In this document: piece by piece, positions 40,922 through 48,270 of the stretch
Layout: the number at the start of each line of letters is the position of its first letter
How positions within the stretch are numbered: the stretch's first letter is position 1
Assembly: GCA_949840885.1 (NCBI GenBank)
Contig: CATKYJ010000025.1
Span: forward strand, 1-63,463
DNA from: an uncultured Acetatifactor sp.
Lineage (GTDB): Bacteria; Bacillota; Clostridia; Lachnospirales; Lachnospiraceae
Length of the DNA: 63,463 nt
Direction of reading: 5' to 3'
Translations under genes and position numbers: made by a program
Notes under the pieces: model-generated
The model's database searches: none
The model's input: only the letters and a program-made list of their open reading frames with translations
What the model was told of the DNA's origin: nothing

Positions 40922-42448
40922 ATGGAGCAATATGAACAGATCACACTGGACCAGTGGCTGCAGTGGAAAGAGGACATCAGGAAGAAGCTGGAGGAGACGG
41001 CGGGCAACTTCGTCCACATCGGGTACCGGCTGAAGCAGATCAGGGACTCCGGGATGTACGATGGGGCGGCGGACGTGTTCAAGTTCGCCGCCAGGGAGTT
41101 CGGGCTGGGAAAGAGCACGGTGTCCAGGTTCATAGCGATCAACGAGAAATACAGCGAGGGAGGGAACTCCCTGGAACTGAAAGAGGAGTTCAGGGGCTTT
41201 TCGTCCTCCAAGCTGTCGGAGATGCTCACGCTCCCGGACAGCGAGATCCAGCTGATAACGGAAAAGACCACCATCAGGGAGATCCGGGAGCTGAAGAGCT
41301 TCAACAGCCAGGAGACGGAGGAAAAGCCGGAGGAAGAGAGGCCGGCAGCAGGGGAGGGGGACAAGGATCCCGGGCCGCTGGCGAGGTGTCTGGAGGACTT
41401 CTTCCGGACGCGGAGAGACATGCTGAACAATATCATGAGGCACCTGGACGCGGAGCCGGTGGAATACAAGGAGGCGGCGGAACTGATGGCGCCGTCCGGA
41501 CAGGCCTCCCACAGGAAAGGAATCATCTTCCTGTTTATGTACGACTGGAACACTGGGATCAAGTACAAGATCATGACCCTGCCATCCCCGGTGGCACTGA
41601 CCTGGATGGAACTCCTGGACATCATACGCGGCATATATGGCGGCTGTTGCCGGCCGGACGTATGGGGGGACTTCTACAGGGGGTCGGAAGCGGAAAAAGG
41701 ACAGGATGAAAATGCCGTCCACGCCCGGTCAAATCAAGGGGAAGAGGCTGTTGCGACGTCGCAACAAGGCGACATGGAGGAGCCGGAAAAAAGCCAGGGG
41801 GACATGGAAGCGGAGGACGTGCAGCAGCTACAGGATGGAGCGGAAGATGAGGCCGCCGAGACCGAGAAGTCCGTGGAAACCGTGGCAGAAGAGGTGCAGC
41901 CAGAGCTGGAGCAACAGCTGCCAAGACAGATGGAGATCACGGACTATCCGGAAGCCATGCCGGAGGAAAGATGCGGGGAGACAGTAGAAGAGCCAACGGA
42001 AGAGGCTCAGGAGGAAGAGGCAAAAGAAGAGCCACTGGCGGAAAGACCGCCTGAGGCAGCAGGAGGCGGGAACACGGAGGCAGCAGGAGCGCCGGAAAGA
42101 CCGGAGGATGCGGAGGGAAGAGGCGGCACCCGGGACAAGGCCGAAAAGACAAAGCCGAAAGGGTCAAAAGCGCCAGGGTGCGACCTGGATCCGTGCGAAT
42201 TTGACCAGCGGATCAGCAAGTACAGGGAAGAGATAGCGGAAAAGGCACAGGAGATGGAAAGGAGCCTGGGAGGGAAGAACCTGAAGAGCAAGGGGGAATA
42301 TGTGCAGGACATGAAAGAAGCGAGGATCATGCTGCAGATGCTGGAAGACCTGATCGGGTACATGGAGCAGAAGGAGATAAGGGAAAGCCTGGCAAGGGAG
42401 CGGGGGGACATGAAAAGAAGAAAAGATGGGCAGGAGGACGTGGAATGA
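40922..42448 (+). CDS. Putative DNA-binding protein with long acidic linker
   Basis: A 508-residue protein. Residues 1-130 contain a segment typical of mobile-element proteins (IGYRLKQIRDSGMYDGAADVF, FGLGKSTVSRFIAINEKYSEGG, SSSKLSEMLTL) with a likely helix-turn-helix at KSTVSRFI. The middle (about 130-420) is low-complexity Glu/Pro/Gln. The C-terminus (DPCEFDQRISKYREEI...) is a coiled coil. The codons for AVATSQQ carry a perfect DNA palindrome (41748-41767). ATG 40922 follows AGGAAAAGGA; the frame is open from 40865. Function unknown, perhaps replication or partition. Confidence 0.7.
   Translation: MEQYEQITLDQWLQWKEDIRKKLEETAGNFVHIGYRLKQIRDSGMYDGAADVFKFAAREFGLGKSTVSRFIAINEKYSEGGNSLELKEEFRGFSSSKLSEMLTLPDSEIQLITEKTTIREIRELKSFNSQETEEKPEEERPAAGEGDKDPGPLARCLEDFFRTRRDMLNNIMRHLDAEPVEYKEAAELMAPSGQASHRKGIIFLFMYDWNTGIKYKIMTLPSPVALTWMELLDIIRGIYGGCCRPDVWGDFYRGSEAEKGQDENAVHARSNQGEEAVATSQQGDMEEPEKSQGDMEAEDVQQLQDGAEDEAAETEKSVETVAEEVQPELEQQLPRQMEITDYPEAMPEERCGETVEEPTEEAQEEEAKEEPLAERPPEAAGGGNTEAAGAPERPEDAEGRGGTRDKAEKTKPKGSKAPGCDLDPCEFDQRISKYREEIAEKAQEMERSLGGKNLKSKGEYVQDMKEARIMLQMLEDLIGYMEQKEIRESLARERGDMKRRKDGQEDVE
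41748..41767. repeat. Palindrome shared with the toxin 2 promoter
   Basis: TGTTGCGA/TCGCAACA is a perfect palindrome with a two-base centre. The 20-base site is 18/20 identical to that at 31095-31114. It lies in frame inside the linker of the 40922 gene. Confidence 0.65.
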
Positions 42449-42750
42449 AAAGCATCATGCATAACAAGGATGACGGGACATGCTACCTCTGCATGCTCCT
42501 GCGGGACGACTACGACACCAGGAGAGACCTGCAGGAGCACCATGCCATGCCGGGAACCGCAAACCGGAGGCTCTCCGAGCGTTACGGCCTGAAAGTGTAC
42601 CTGTGCATGGAGCACCACACGGTAGGGCCACAGGCGGCGCACAACAACATAAGGCTCCGGAGGCTCCTGCAGGCAAACGCGCAAATGGCTTTCGAAAAGA
42701 AATATTCCCACGAAAAATGGATGGAGGTATTCGGACGCAATCTTATATAA
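42445..42750 (+). CDS. HNH-like zinc-binding phage protein
   Basis: A 101-residue protein with CYLC near residue 13, EHH at about 33 and the block CMEHHTVGPQAAHNN. These Cys/His pairs look like a compact HNH-type or zinc-ribbon fold common in phage replication-region proteins. The C-terminus (FEKKYSHEKWMEVFGRN) is also typical of that group. Overlaps the previous gene by four bases. A nuclease role is possible but not shown. Confidence 0.65.
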   Translation: MKSIMHNKDDGTCYLCMLLRDDYDTRRDLQEHHAMPGTANRRLSERYGLKVYLCMEHHTVGPQAAHNNIRLRRLLQANAQMAFEKKYSHEKWMEVFGRNLI

Positions 42751-42797
42751 CCTTTTGGGAAAATTTGATACATCACAGCAAATGTAGGCAAGGCTTC

Positions 42798-42815
42798 GGG
42801 GGCCAAGGCCCCCGG
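42798..42815. other. GC-rich hairpin before a small gene
   Basis: CGGGGGCC/GGCCCCCG with a two-base centre, followed within a few bases by AAAGGAGGAAA. No T-run, so a structured leader is more likely than a terminator. Confidence 0.4.
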
Positions 42816-42864
42816 AAAGGAGGAAACGTGCTGAAAACTAAACGGAAGAGGACAGGTGGACACA

Positions 42865-43038
42865 ATGGGAAGCAAAGAGAAGCAGAAACAGTATGAGGAA
42901 TACATAACAGATCAGAGCCGCATGGCAGTAGCCATCGGCCGCAGGGTACCGTACCATCTGGAATACCTGAGGCGGTACCGGGACATCATGCCGGCCCCGG
43001 TAGGACTGGGGAAAGGCGAAAAAGAAAAGAAGCCATAA
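42865..43038 (+). CDS. Small basic phage protein
   Basis: A 57-residue basic protein (MGSKEKQKQYEEYITDQSRMAVAIGRRVPYHLEYLRRYRD...). AGGTGG precedes ATG 42865. Function unknown. A hairpin at 43053 follows. Confidence 0.6.
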   Translation: MGSKEKQKQYEEYITDQSRMAVAIGRRVPYHLEYLRRYRDIMPAPVGLGKGEKEKKP

Positions 43039-43052
43039 CAGAAAATAAAACA

Positions 43053-43089
43053 GGCGGCAGACCCACTCGCCAAAGTAACATCTGCCGCC
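43053..43089 (+). other. Hairpin after the small basic gene
   Basis: GGCGGCAGA and TCTGCCGCC form a perfect nine-pair stem with a 19-base loop. No T-run follows. It may slow or end transcription before the next promoter at 43170. Confidence 0.45.
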
Positions 43090-43169
43090 ACCACCTAAGG
43101 GATTGCTGAGCAAAACAACGTACCTTGACAACCGAATATTGGCTAGTAATAAAAAATTCAATTTGCCTA

Positions 43170-43225
43170 TTGACAAGTAAGCACGTGCAAACTATAATGT
43201 GAAATATAAAGATTGCACGTGCAAT
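43170..43225 (+). promoter_or_regulatory. Consensus promoter with two GCACGTGC palindromes
   Basis: TTGACA (43170-43175), 17 bases, TATAAT (43193-43198). GCACGTGC lies between the boxes (43181-43188) and again in ATTGCACGTGCAAT (43212-43225), ahead of the ribbon-helix-helix gene. This fits autorepression by that protein. Confidence 0.75.
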
Positions 43226-43241
43226 CGAAGAAAGGAGGATT

Positions 43242-43427
43242 ATGGTGTCTCCGCTAAAAAAGGGGCAAAAACTTACTGACAACCCTAAAAATGTACGTCT
43301 TGACTTGCGTTTGACTAAGTCAGAAGCAGAGGATTTACAATATTGCGCTGATAAGTTGAACACGAGCCGAACAGATGTGATTAACAGGGGGGTTAGAAAA
43401 ATCAAAGAAGAGTTGGAAAAAGAGTGA
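43242..43427 (+). CDS. Ribbon-helix-helix regulator
   Basis: A 61-residue CopG/Arc-type protein: the DNA-binding strand KNVRLDLRLTKSEAEDLQ is followed by helices with ADKLNTSRTDVINRGVRKI. It binds DNA as a dimer of dimers, usually to short palindromes such as the GCACGTGC pair upstream. AAAGGAGG precedes ATG 43242. Confidence 0.85.
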   Translation: MVSPLKKGQKLTDNPKNVRLDLRLTKSEAEDLQYCADKLNTSRTDVINRGVRKIKEELEKE

Positions 43428-43432
43428 CAAAA

Positions 43433-43525
43433 AGGGTAATCGCTAGATTTGACTGTCACACGATTACCCTAAACCACCACTCCGCAAAGGGAACGGTATA
43501 TCTAGTATACCCTCTCTTCTGCGGA
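43433..43525 (+). other. Two stem-loops between small genes
   Basis: AGGGTAATCG (43433-43442) pairs with CGATTACCCT (43461-43470). TCCGCA (43481-43486) pairs with TGCGGA (43520-43525) around an inner GGTATA/TATACC stem. The first overlaps the end region of the ribbon-helix-helix transcript. No long T-run. Confidence 0.45.
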
Positions 43526-43552
43526 AATTCAATAGGCAAAAAGGAGAATGAC

Positions 43553-43807
43553 ATGCTAAAAAGAGAGATTATGCAGAAAAATCGGTTCGGGGGGGTATTT
43601 CCCAACGAGGAAGTATTTCGGGAGATTTATGGTGAGTGCATTGAAAACCAGCAGCAGGCATCAAAGGATGTTCGTGACAGTTATAGTAGGATGAATGACG
43701 AATTTGAGAATTATTTAAACGCAGTGCAAGAAGATATGTTCCGCTATGCCTACCAGTGTGGCTATGAGGCAGCAGTGGTAGCTTTCGGGAAAGGCGGTGC
43801 GGCATGA
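43553..43807 (+). CDS. Small hypothetical phage protein
   Basis: An 84-residue soluble protein (MLKREIMQKNRFGGVFPNEEVFREIYGE..., C-terminal AYQCGYEAAVVAFGKGG). AAAGGAGAATGAC precedes ATG 43553; the frame is open from 43424, but that part covers hairpins. Overlaps the Rha gene by four bases. Function unknown. Confidence 0.65.
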   Translation: MLKREIMQKNRFGGVFPNEEVFREIYGECIENQQQASKDVRDSYSRMNDEFENYLNAVQEDMFRYAYQCGYEAAVVAFGKGGAA

Positions 43808-44385
43808 TGGGCGAAATAATGAAAACCGCAATAGTTTCCACGGAAGTCGCGCAGATGGTAGGGAAAAAGCATTCTGATTTGCTTAAGGATATTCGCAGAT
43901 ATATTGAGCAATTAGGAAAAGGGAAAATTCCCCTATCCGATTTCTTTACAGAATCAGTATATATGACAGAACAGAATAGAACAATGCCCTGTTACCTTGT
44001 TACTAAGAAAGGATGCGAGTTCATAGCCCACAAGCTGACTGGCCAGAAAGGCACAGAATTCACCGCTCGTTACATTAACCGGTTCCACGAGATGGAAAAA
44101 GACTTGATGAACCAACAGCCAACCGAGATTCCAATTGGGGAAGTGGCAAGCTATCTGAAAGTAATGGACAGGGTGGCTTTTCGGCAGAATTTGGCTCCGT
44201 ACAAGATAGCTGAGAACTTCAAGAAAGTGTCGGAGCAATTCGGTGTACAGCTTACGGAGGACTTTGTGAAAGTTCCGGAGTATGAGCAACTGACATTGGA
44301 CGAATACTCTGCTTCAGGAAAGGGGAATAAGGATACGGATTTTCTGGTGGAGGTTACATCGAAACAATTTAGGGTGTCTATATGA
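43804..44385 (+). CDS. Rha-family phage regulatory protein
   Basis: A 193-residue protein. The N-terminal Rha domain has VSTEVAQMVGKKHSDLLKDIRRYIEQL, FFTESVYM and YLVTKKGCEFIAHKLTGQKGTEFTARYINRFHEME. Rha proteins are early phage regulators that interfere with growth in hosts lacking IHF. The C-terminal part is helical. Starts with ATGA overlapping the upstream stop. A terminator follows at 44414. Confidence 0.88.
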   Translation: MMGEIMKTAIVSTEVAQMVGKKHSDLLKDIRRYIEQLGKGKIPLSDFFTESVYMTEQNRTMPCYLVTKKGCEFIAHKLTGQKGTEFTARYINRFHEMEKDLMNQQPTEIPIGEVASYLKVMDRVAFRQNLAPYKIAENFKKVSEQFGVQLTEDFVKVPEYEQLTLDEYSASGKGNKDTDFLVEVTSKQFRVSI

Positions 44386-44413
44386 TGAAAGGGACATGAG
44401 AATATGATTAAGG

Positions 44414-44454
44414 GAAACTACTAGCCAATAAAACGGTTGGTAGTTTCTTTTTTT
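44414..44454 (+). terminator. Intrinsic terminator after the Rha gene
   Basis: GAAACTACTAGCCAA (44414-44428) pairs with TTGGTAGTTTC (44437-44447) with a small bulge, followed by seven Ts. Confidence 0.85.
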
Positions 44455-44518
44455 GCATAGATGCGGGAGAGAAAGGACGGAATGGAAAATGAGGAAGATT
44501 GAAAGGGGATGAGCATAA

Positions 44519-44770
44519 ATGGGAAATAGAAAAAGAATGGACAGGATACATGACGAATGCATAGACTACGAAACCAGCATCGAGACATCTATCGAGGAGC
44601 TGGGGGACAAGAGGTATACGATATGCTGCGATGGGGACAGAGAGGATCTGCGGAGCCTTATCGGGATCCTGGACAGGATAGACTCGGAGGTGGAGGAGTA
44701 CAGGAGCTACCTGTTGAGGCTGCTGAAAGGAGGAGAAACAGGTGAGCAGGATATTGCCGATCCTTTTTAA
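44519..44770 (+). CDS. Small acidic helical protein
   Basis: An 83-residue acidic helical protein (MGNRKRMDRIHDECIDYETSIE..., ILDRIDSEVEEYRSYLLRL). AAAGGGGATGAG precedes ATG 44519. Its 3' end overlaps the next gene, whose ribosome site lies inside it, so translation is probably coupled. Function unknown. Confidence 0.65.
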   Translation: MGNRKRMDRIHDECIDYETSIETSIEELGDKRYTICCDGDREDLRSLIGILDRIDSEVEEYRSYLLRLLKGGETGEQDIADPF

Positions 44771-45512
44771 CAGCGACATGGTGAGGGCCATCCTGGAGGA
44801 CAGGAAGACAGTCACCAGGAGGATAGTTGATGTACGTACAGTGGAGCAGTTTGCTGCAGATCGAGATGGAGAGAGTGCCATAGCATATGTTGATCCAGAT
44901 ACAGGAGAAACATGTAGTCAGGAGCAGATCTGCAGATATCAGCCAGGGGACATCCTGTACGTCCGGGAGACGTTCTGCTTCTGCCCATGCTGGGACTGTG
45001 GGTTGAGAATGGAGGATGGTGAATGCGCGGAGAAAGGAGTATATGAAAAAGTCTATAACGCCAAACGAGCGGAATGGGGATGCTGGTGCTACAGGGCATC
45101 CTGCGATGCTGGGGAGCATCCGTCCATCCACATGCCGAAAGAGATTGCTAGGATATGGCTAAAGGTCACATACGTGAGGGCGGAGCGGCTGAAAGACATA
45201 GATACCCTGGGATGCCAGCGGGAGGGGATAGACACAAGTAGGGGCGAGGTATTCAAGCGTTTTTCAGAATTATGGGATTCTACCATCAAAAAGACAGAGA
45301 TTGACAGGTATGGCTGGAGGGCTAATCCCTGGGTATGGGTGATAGGGTTCGAACGGTGCGAAAAGCCAGAACCTTGTGTCATGAAAGGGATAGAGCCAGC
45401 GGAGGATAAGGGCCCATGTATCGGTTATGGGGATGCATGGTCGGATGAGCCCTGTGAGATGTGTAAGGGATGTACATCCTACAGCGGAAATATGGAAAGC
45501 GAGGCATTATGA
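44742..45512 (+). CDS. ASCH-like phage protein
   Basis: A 256-residue protein. The N-terminal part RILPILFNSDMVRAILEDRKTVTRRI is typical of a phage family with an ASCH-like fold, continuing with YQPGDILYVRETFC and a C-terminal PWVWVIGFERCEK strand. The Cys-rich insert (CFCPCWDCG) may bind zinc. The start is GTG 44742, with AAAGGAGG 9 bases upstream and no ATG better placed. RNA or nucleotide binding is the usual idea for ASCH domains; the role here is unknown. Confidence 0.75.
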   Translation: MSRILPILFNSDMVRAILEDRKTVTRRIVDVRTVEQFAADRDGESAIAYVDPDTGETCSQEQICRYQPGDILYVRETFCFCPCWDCGLRMEDGECAEKGVYEKVYNAKRAEWGCWCYRASCDAGEHPSIHMPKEIARIWLKVTYVRAERLKDIDTLGCQREGIDTSRGEVFKRFSELWDSTIKKTEIDRYGWRANPWVWVIGFERCEKPEPCVMKGIEPAEDKGPCIGYGDAWSDEPCEMCKGCTSYSGNMESEAL

Positions 45513-45778
45513 CAAGAGATACATTGAGAAAGGCAACAGAGCTAAATAATAAAATAGAAAAGCTGGAAAATGAGAAGAAAAAACTTGATGAAATACGACA
45601 GAAATATTGGGGAATAGGTTCAGAAATAAAGGAAAGGCAATTTTATGTTACTGAAGAAAGCGAAAAAACAGGGTGGTATATTTCAAAAGATTCTGCGGAA
45701 GCAACAATAAATGATGAAATAGAAATGCTTTCAAGCCAACTGAGAGAAATGAGGAAAGAATTTAAAGAATTACAATAA
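45509..45778 (+). CDS. Coiled-coil phage protein
   Basis: An 89-residue protein, almost entirely coiled coil (ELNNKIEKLENEKKKLDEI, IEMLSSQLREMRKEFKELQ). ATG 45509 overlaps the preceding stop by four bases. From here to about 46,900 the base composition turns more A-rich than in the preceding genes, suggesting a module of separate origin. Function unknown. Confidence 0.65.
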   Translation: MTRDTLRKATELNNKIEKLENEKKKLDEIRQKYWGIGSEIKERQFYVTEESEKTGWYISKDSAEATINDEIEMLSSQLREMRKEFKELQ

Positions 45779-45802
45779 ATTCTTGATGAATGGAGGGTGG
45801 AA

Positions 45803-45934
45803 ATGGATAAATGGGAGCATATTGAGAATTGCGTGACAATGGCATGTTTTTTGGTTCTTGCGGTGACTTTTGGGCATTGGTGGATCATTTTGTTCAGCGC
45901 ATTATTCCTGAATTATCCCCAAAAGAGAAATTAA
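45803..45934 (+). CDS. Small membrane protein
   Basis: A 43-residue peptide with a long hydrophobic stretch (VTMACFLVLAVTFGHWWIILFSALFL), long enough for one helix or a tight hairpin. GGAGGGTGG precedes ATG 45803. It lies between the coiled-coil and zinc-finger genes. Function unknown. Confidence 0.5.
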   Translation: MDKWEHIENCVTMACFLVLAVTFGHWWIILFSALFLNYPQKRN

Positions 45935-46006
45935 GACATGAAGTAAAGAATGATGGATGGAGGCCAGAAAATGGCAGCAGCCGTAAGGAGAGGAAATGGA
46001 TATAGG

Positions 46007-46360
46007 ATGGAAAAAGAGAAGAAAGAAATTATATGCGATAAATGTGGGTTCGATATATTGAATATGGGAATGGAGATAAAAGAGCAGATATTGGCAGAAG
46101 ATGAAGATGGAAATCCGGTCATTGAAAGATTCTTTGATTGTCAGAACTGCAAAAAACACTACACTGTAACTGTAATTGACCGGAAAATGCGCCTGATGAT
46201 ACAGAATCGGCAGATGCTGCAAAAGAGAATTGCCAGAAAGCTGAAAGACGGAGCAAAGATATCATCATTGGAAATTGAGATGAAAAAGGAAAGGGAATTA
46301 CAGATCGCGTTGATAAATAGGGCAAATATGCTGAAAGAAAAGTATCTGAGGAGGGAATAA
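46007..46360 (+). CDS. Zinc-ribbon phage protein
   Basis: A 117-residue protein with CDKCG near the start and CQNCKKHYTV at about residue 45, forming a four-Cys zinc site, then a long basic helix. Starts at 45950, 45953 and 46007 are possible. 46007 is chosen because the conserved-looking domain begins there, but its ribosome site is not ideal. Function unknown. Confidence 0.6.
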   Translation: MEKEKKEIICDKCGFDILNMGMEIKEQILAEDEDGNPVIERFFDCQNCKKHYTVTVIDRKMRLMIQNRQMLQKRIARKLKDGAKISSLEIEMKKERELQIALINRANMLKEKYLRRE

Positions 46361-46394
46361 GGCAGGAAACGGTAAAAGGTAAGAGGTGATGTCA

Positions 46395-46910
46395 ATGCAG
46401 AAAGAACAGAAAGACGAAATCGAAAGAAAAGAACTGAGAGTGGTTACAGAGGCAGTAAGGAAAGCCGTGTCTGAAGCAATGGCGGAGCAGAAGAGACAGG
46501 AGAGACAGAAAACGCTGTACAATACAAAGAAACTGATGGAATCATACATAGAAATGCAGGATTTCATTAAAAACGCGATTTCAGAGGAGGCAGAATTGCA
46601 AAATACGGCTTTTTCAGTATTCAGCGGTGAAAATGCGAAGCTTGACAGCATCAGGAAGTCGAAAATGAAGACTGCAATAATGATTGCCAATATAGACCGG
46701 GCAATGACGGAACTGGAGCAGGAACATGACCAAAAAGGGACAATATACAAGTATGAAGCTTTCAGGATGCATTATGTGGAAGGCATCGCCTATGAAGAGA
46801 TTGCGGAATTGCTTAATTGCGGCAAAAACAGTCCTACGACATGGGCAAAGCTGCTTCTAAGACAAATGTCCGTAAAGTTGTTCGGGATAAACGGGATCGA
46901 CCGTTTCTAA
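46395..46910 (+). CDS. ArpU-like late transcription regulator
   Basis: A 171-residue protein. The helical N-terminal part is followed by a sigma-factor-like C-terminus (FRMHYVEGIAYEEIAELLNCGKNSPTTWAKLLLRQMSVKLFG). Position, size and this helix-turn-helix fit the ArpU/RinA-type activators that turn on late genes, just before the terminase. GAGGTG lies six bases before ATG 46395. A terminator-like hairpin follows at 47033. Confidence 0.75.
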   Translation: MQKEQKDEIERKELRVVTEAVRKAVSEAMAEQKRQERQKTLYNTKKLMESYIEMQDFIKNAISEEAELQNTAFSVFSGENAKLDSIRKSKMKTAIMIANIDRAMTELEQEHDQKGTIYKYEAFRMHYVEGIAYEEIAELLNCGKNSPTTWAKLLLRQMSVKLFGINGIDRF

Positions 46911-47032
46911 AGCCATACAATCCAGAAAATGAAAAAAATCTGAAAAAAAGGGCGGGAAAAACGCGGGAAAAGTGGGGGTTTTCTTAGGGAAAATCCGGAT
47001 GTAGAATGGTAGCGTGGAGAGTTGCATAGGGC

Positions 47033-47069
47033 GGCTGCAAAGTAGAAGATACGGAGCAGCAGCCTTTTT
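47033..47069 (+). terminator. Terminator between regulator and late genes
   Basis: GGCTGC (47033-47038) pairs with GCAGCC (47059-47064), followed by five Ts. A plausible site of antitermination control before the packaging genes. Confidence 0.6.
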
Positions 47070-47136
47070 GTTTGCCATTTAAGGCCATGAAAAGGGCTTT
47101 CATATAAGGCGTGCGAGCGGAAAGGAGGGGACGAAG

Positions 47137-47604
47137 ATGCTATGGCATATGTGCAGATGCGGAGCCATGATACCGCAGAATATGTGCCTGTGCGGTGCCT
47201 GTACAGAAAGGCAGGGAACCAAGATGTCAAGGCACATGGAATACAACAGGCTCAGGCGGGACAGGAAGGCGGCAGCTTTCTATGTATCGGCTGAGTGGAG
47301 GAAAGCGAGGGCAGCAGCCATGCGCCTTTATGACGGCATGGACATATATGCCTACTATGTGCAGAACAGGATAGTGGCTGCAGACATGGTGCACCATATA
47401 GTGGAGATAGAGGAGGACTGGACGAAGCGTCTTGACATCGGGAACCTTTTCCCCCTTAGCAACGGAAACCATGGCATCATCTCTGCGCTGTACAAAAAGG
47501 ATGAGGCAACGAAGAGGGCCACGCAGGAGCGGCTGTCCGGCATCATCGCCGCACACTGGAAAGACAGTGGGGGGATGGAAAAAGTTTTATCCGGTCTTCC
47601 CTAG
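47137..47604 (+). CDS. HNH endonuclease of the packaging module
   Basis: A 155-residue protein. CRCG and CLCG pairs at the N-terminus bind zinc. The core MVHHIVEIEEDWTKRLDIGNLFPLSNGNHGII has the His-His and Asn-Leu pattern of phage HNH nucleases located beside the terminase, which assist cleavage of packaged DNA. AAAGGAGGGG precedes ATG 47137. Confidence 0.9.
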   Translation: MLWHMCRCGAMIPQNMCLCGACTERQGTKMSRHMEYNRLRRDRKAAAFYVSAEWRKARAAAMRLYDGMDIYAYYVQNRIVAADMVHHIVEIEEDWTKRLDIGNLFPLSNGNHGIISALYKKDEATKRATQERLSGIIAAHWKDSGGMEKVLSGLP

Positions 47605-47730
47605 TCGCGTCCCCTCTGATCCGTGGAGAAAACTCCCCACGGAAATTCCAGAATATGCGCTGCCGAATAGGGCAGCGTGCCATGCCATGGCAAACCGCAA
47701 GAAAAGACAGTGGGAAAGGAGGTAGCACGA

Positions 47731-48261
47731 ATGGCAGGACAACGGCAGCCTATCGAACTGATAAAGGCAAAAGGAAAAAAGCACCTGACAAAAGCAGAGA
47801 TTGAAGAACGGGAACGGACTGAAGTCAAAGCCCCGGCAGACAAAGTGACAGCACCTGCCTATCTGACAGCATCACAGAAAAAGACATTCAAGAAGATCGT
47901 AAAGGAACTCCGTGCGATCGACCTGATTGCGAATCTGGATGTAGACGCGCTTGCAAGGCTTGTCATTGCGCAGGAGAAGTACGCGGAGGTCACGGCGGAA
48001 CTGAACAGGCAGCCGCTGATGGTCACGGTGGATGTGACAACAGGACACAAGGATGAATCCGGGAATCCGGTCTTCAGGGAGGTGGAGACGGTGAACGGTG
48101 AAGTCGAGCGCCTGGCGCTCCTGCAGGACAGGTATTTCAGGCAGTGCAGGCAGGGGGCGGCGGACTTCGGGCTTACCGTATCGTCCAGATGCAGGCTTGT
48201 CGTGCCGAAGAGGCAGGACGACCCGAAAGAAGAGAACCGGTTCAAGAAGAAATTCGCATAG
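47731..48261 (+). CDS. terS: Phage terminase small subunit, P27 family
   Basis: A 176-residue DNA-recognition subunit. The start AGQRQPIELIKAKGKKHLTKAEIEER and the helical core (LTASQKKTFKKIVKEL, IDLIANLDVDALARLV) with the end KEENRFKKKFA fit the P27 family. GGAAAGGAGG precedes ATG 47731. It sits between the HNH nuclease and the large subunit, as usual. Confidence 0.93.
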   Translation: MAGQRQPIELIKAKGKKHLTKAEIEERERTEVKAPADKVTAPAYLTASQKKTFKKIVKELRAIDLIANLDVDALARLVIAQEKYAEVTAELNRQPLMVTVDVTTGHKDESGNPVFREVETVNGEVERLALLQDRYFRQCRQGAADFGLTVSSRCRLVVPKRQDDPKEENRFKKKFA

Positions 48262-48270
48262 GGCGGATGG

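Noticed and set aside
40246..41722. Long minus-strand frames opposite the 40922 gene
   Set aside because: They cover the junction of two real rightward genes, have no start signals and look like shadows of Glu-rich sequence.
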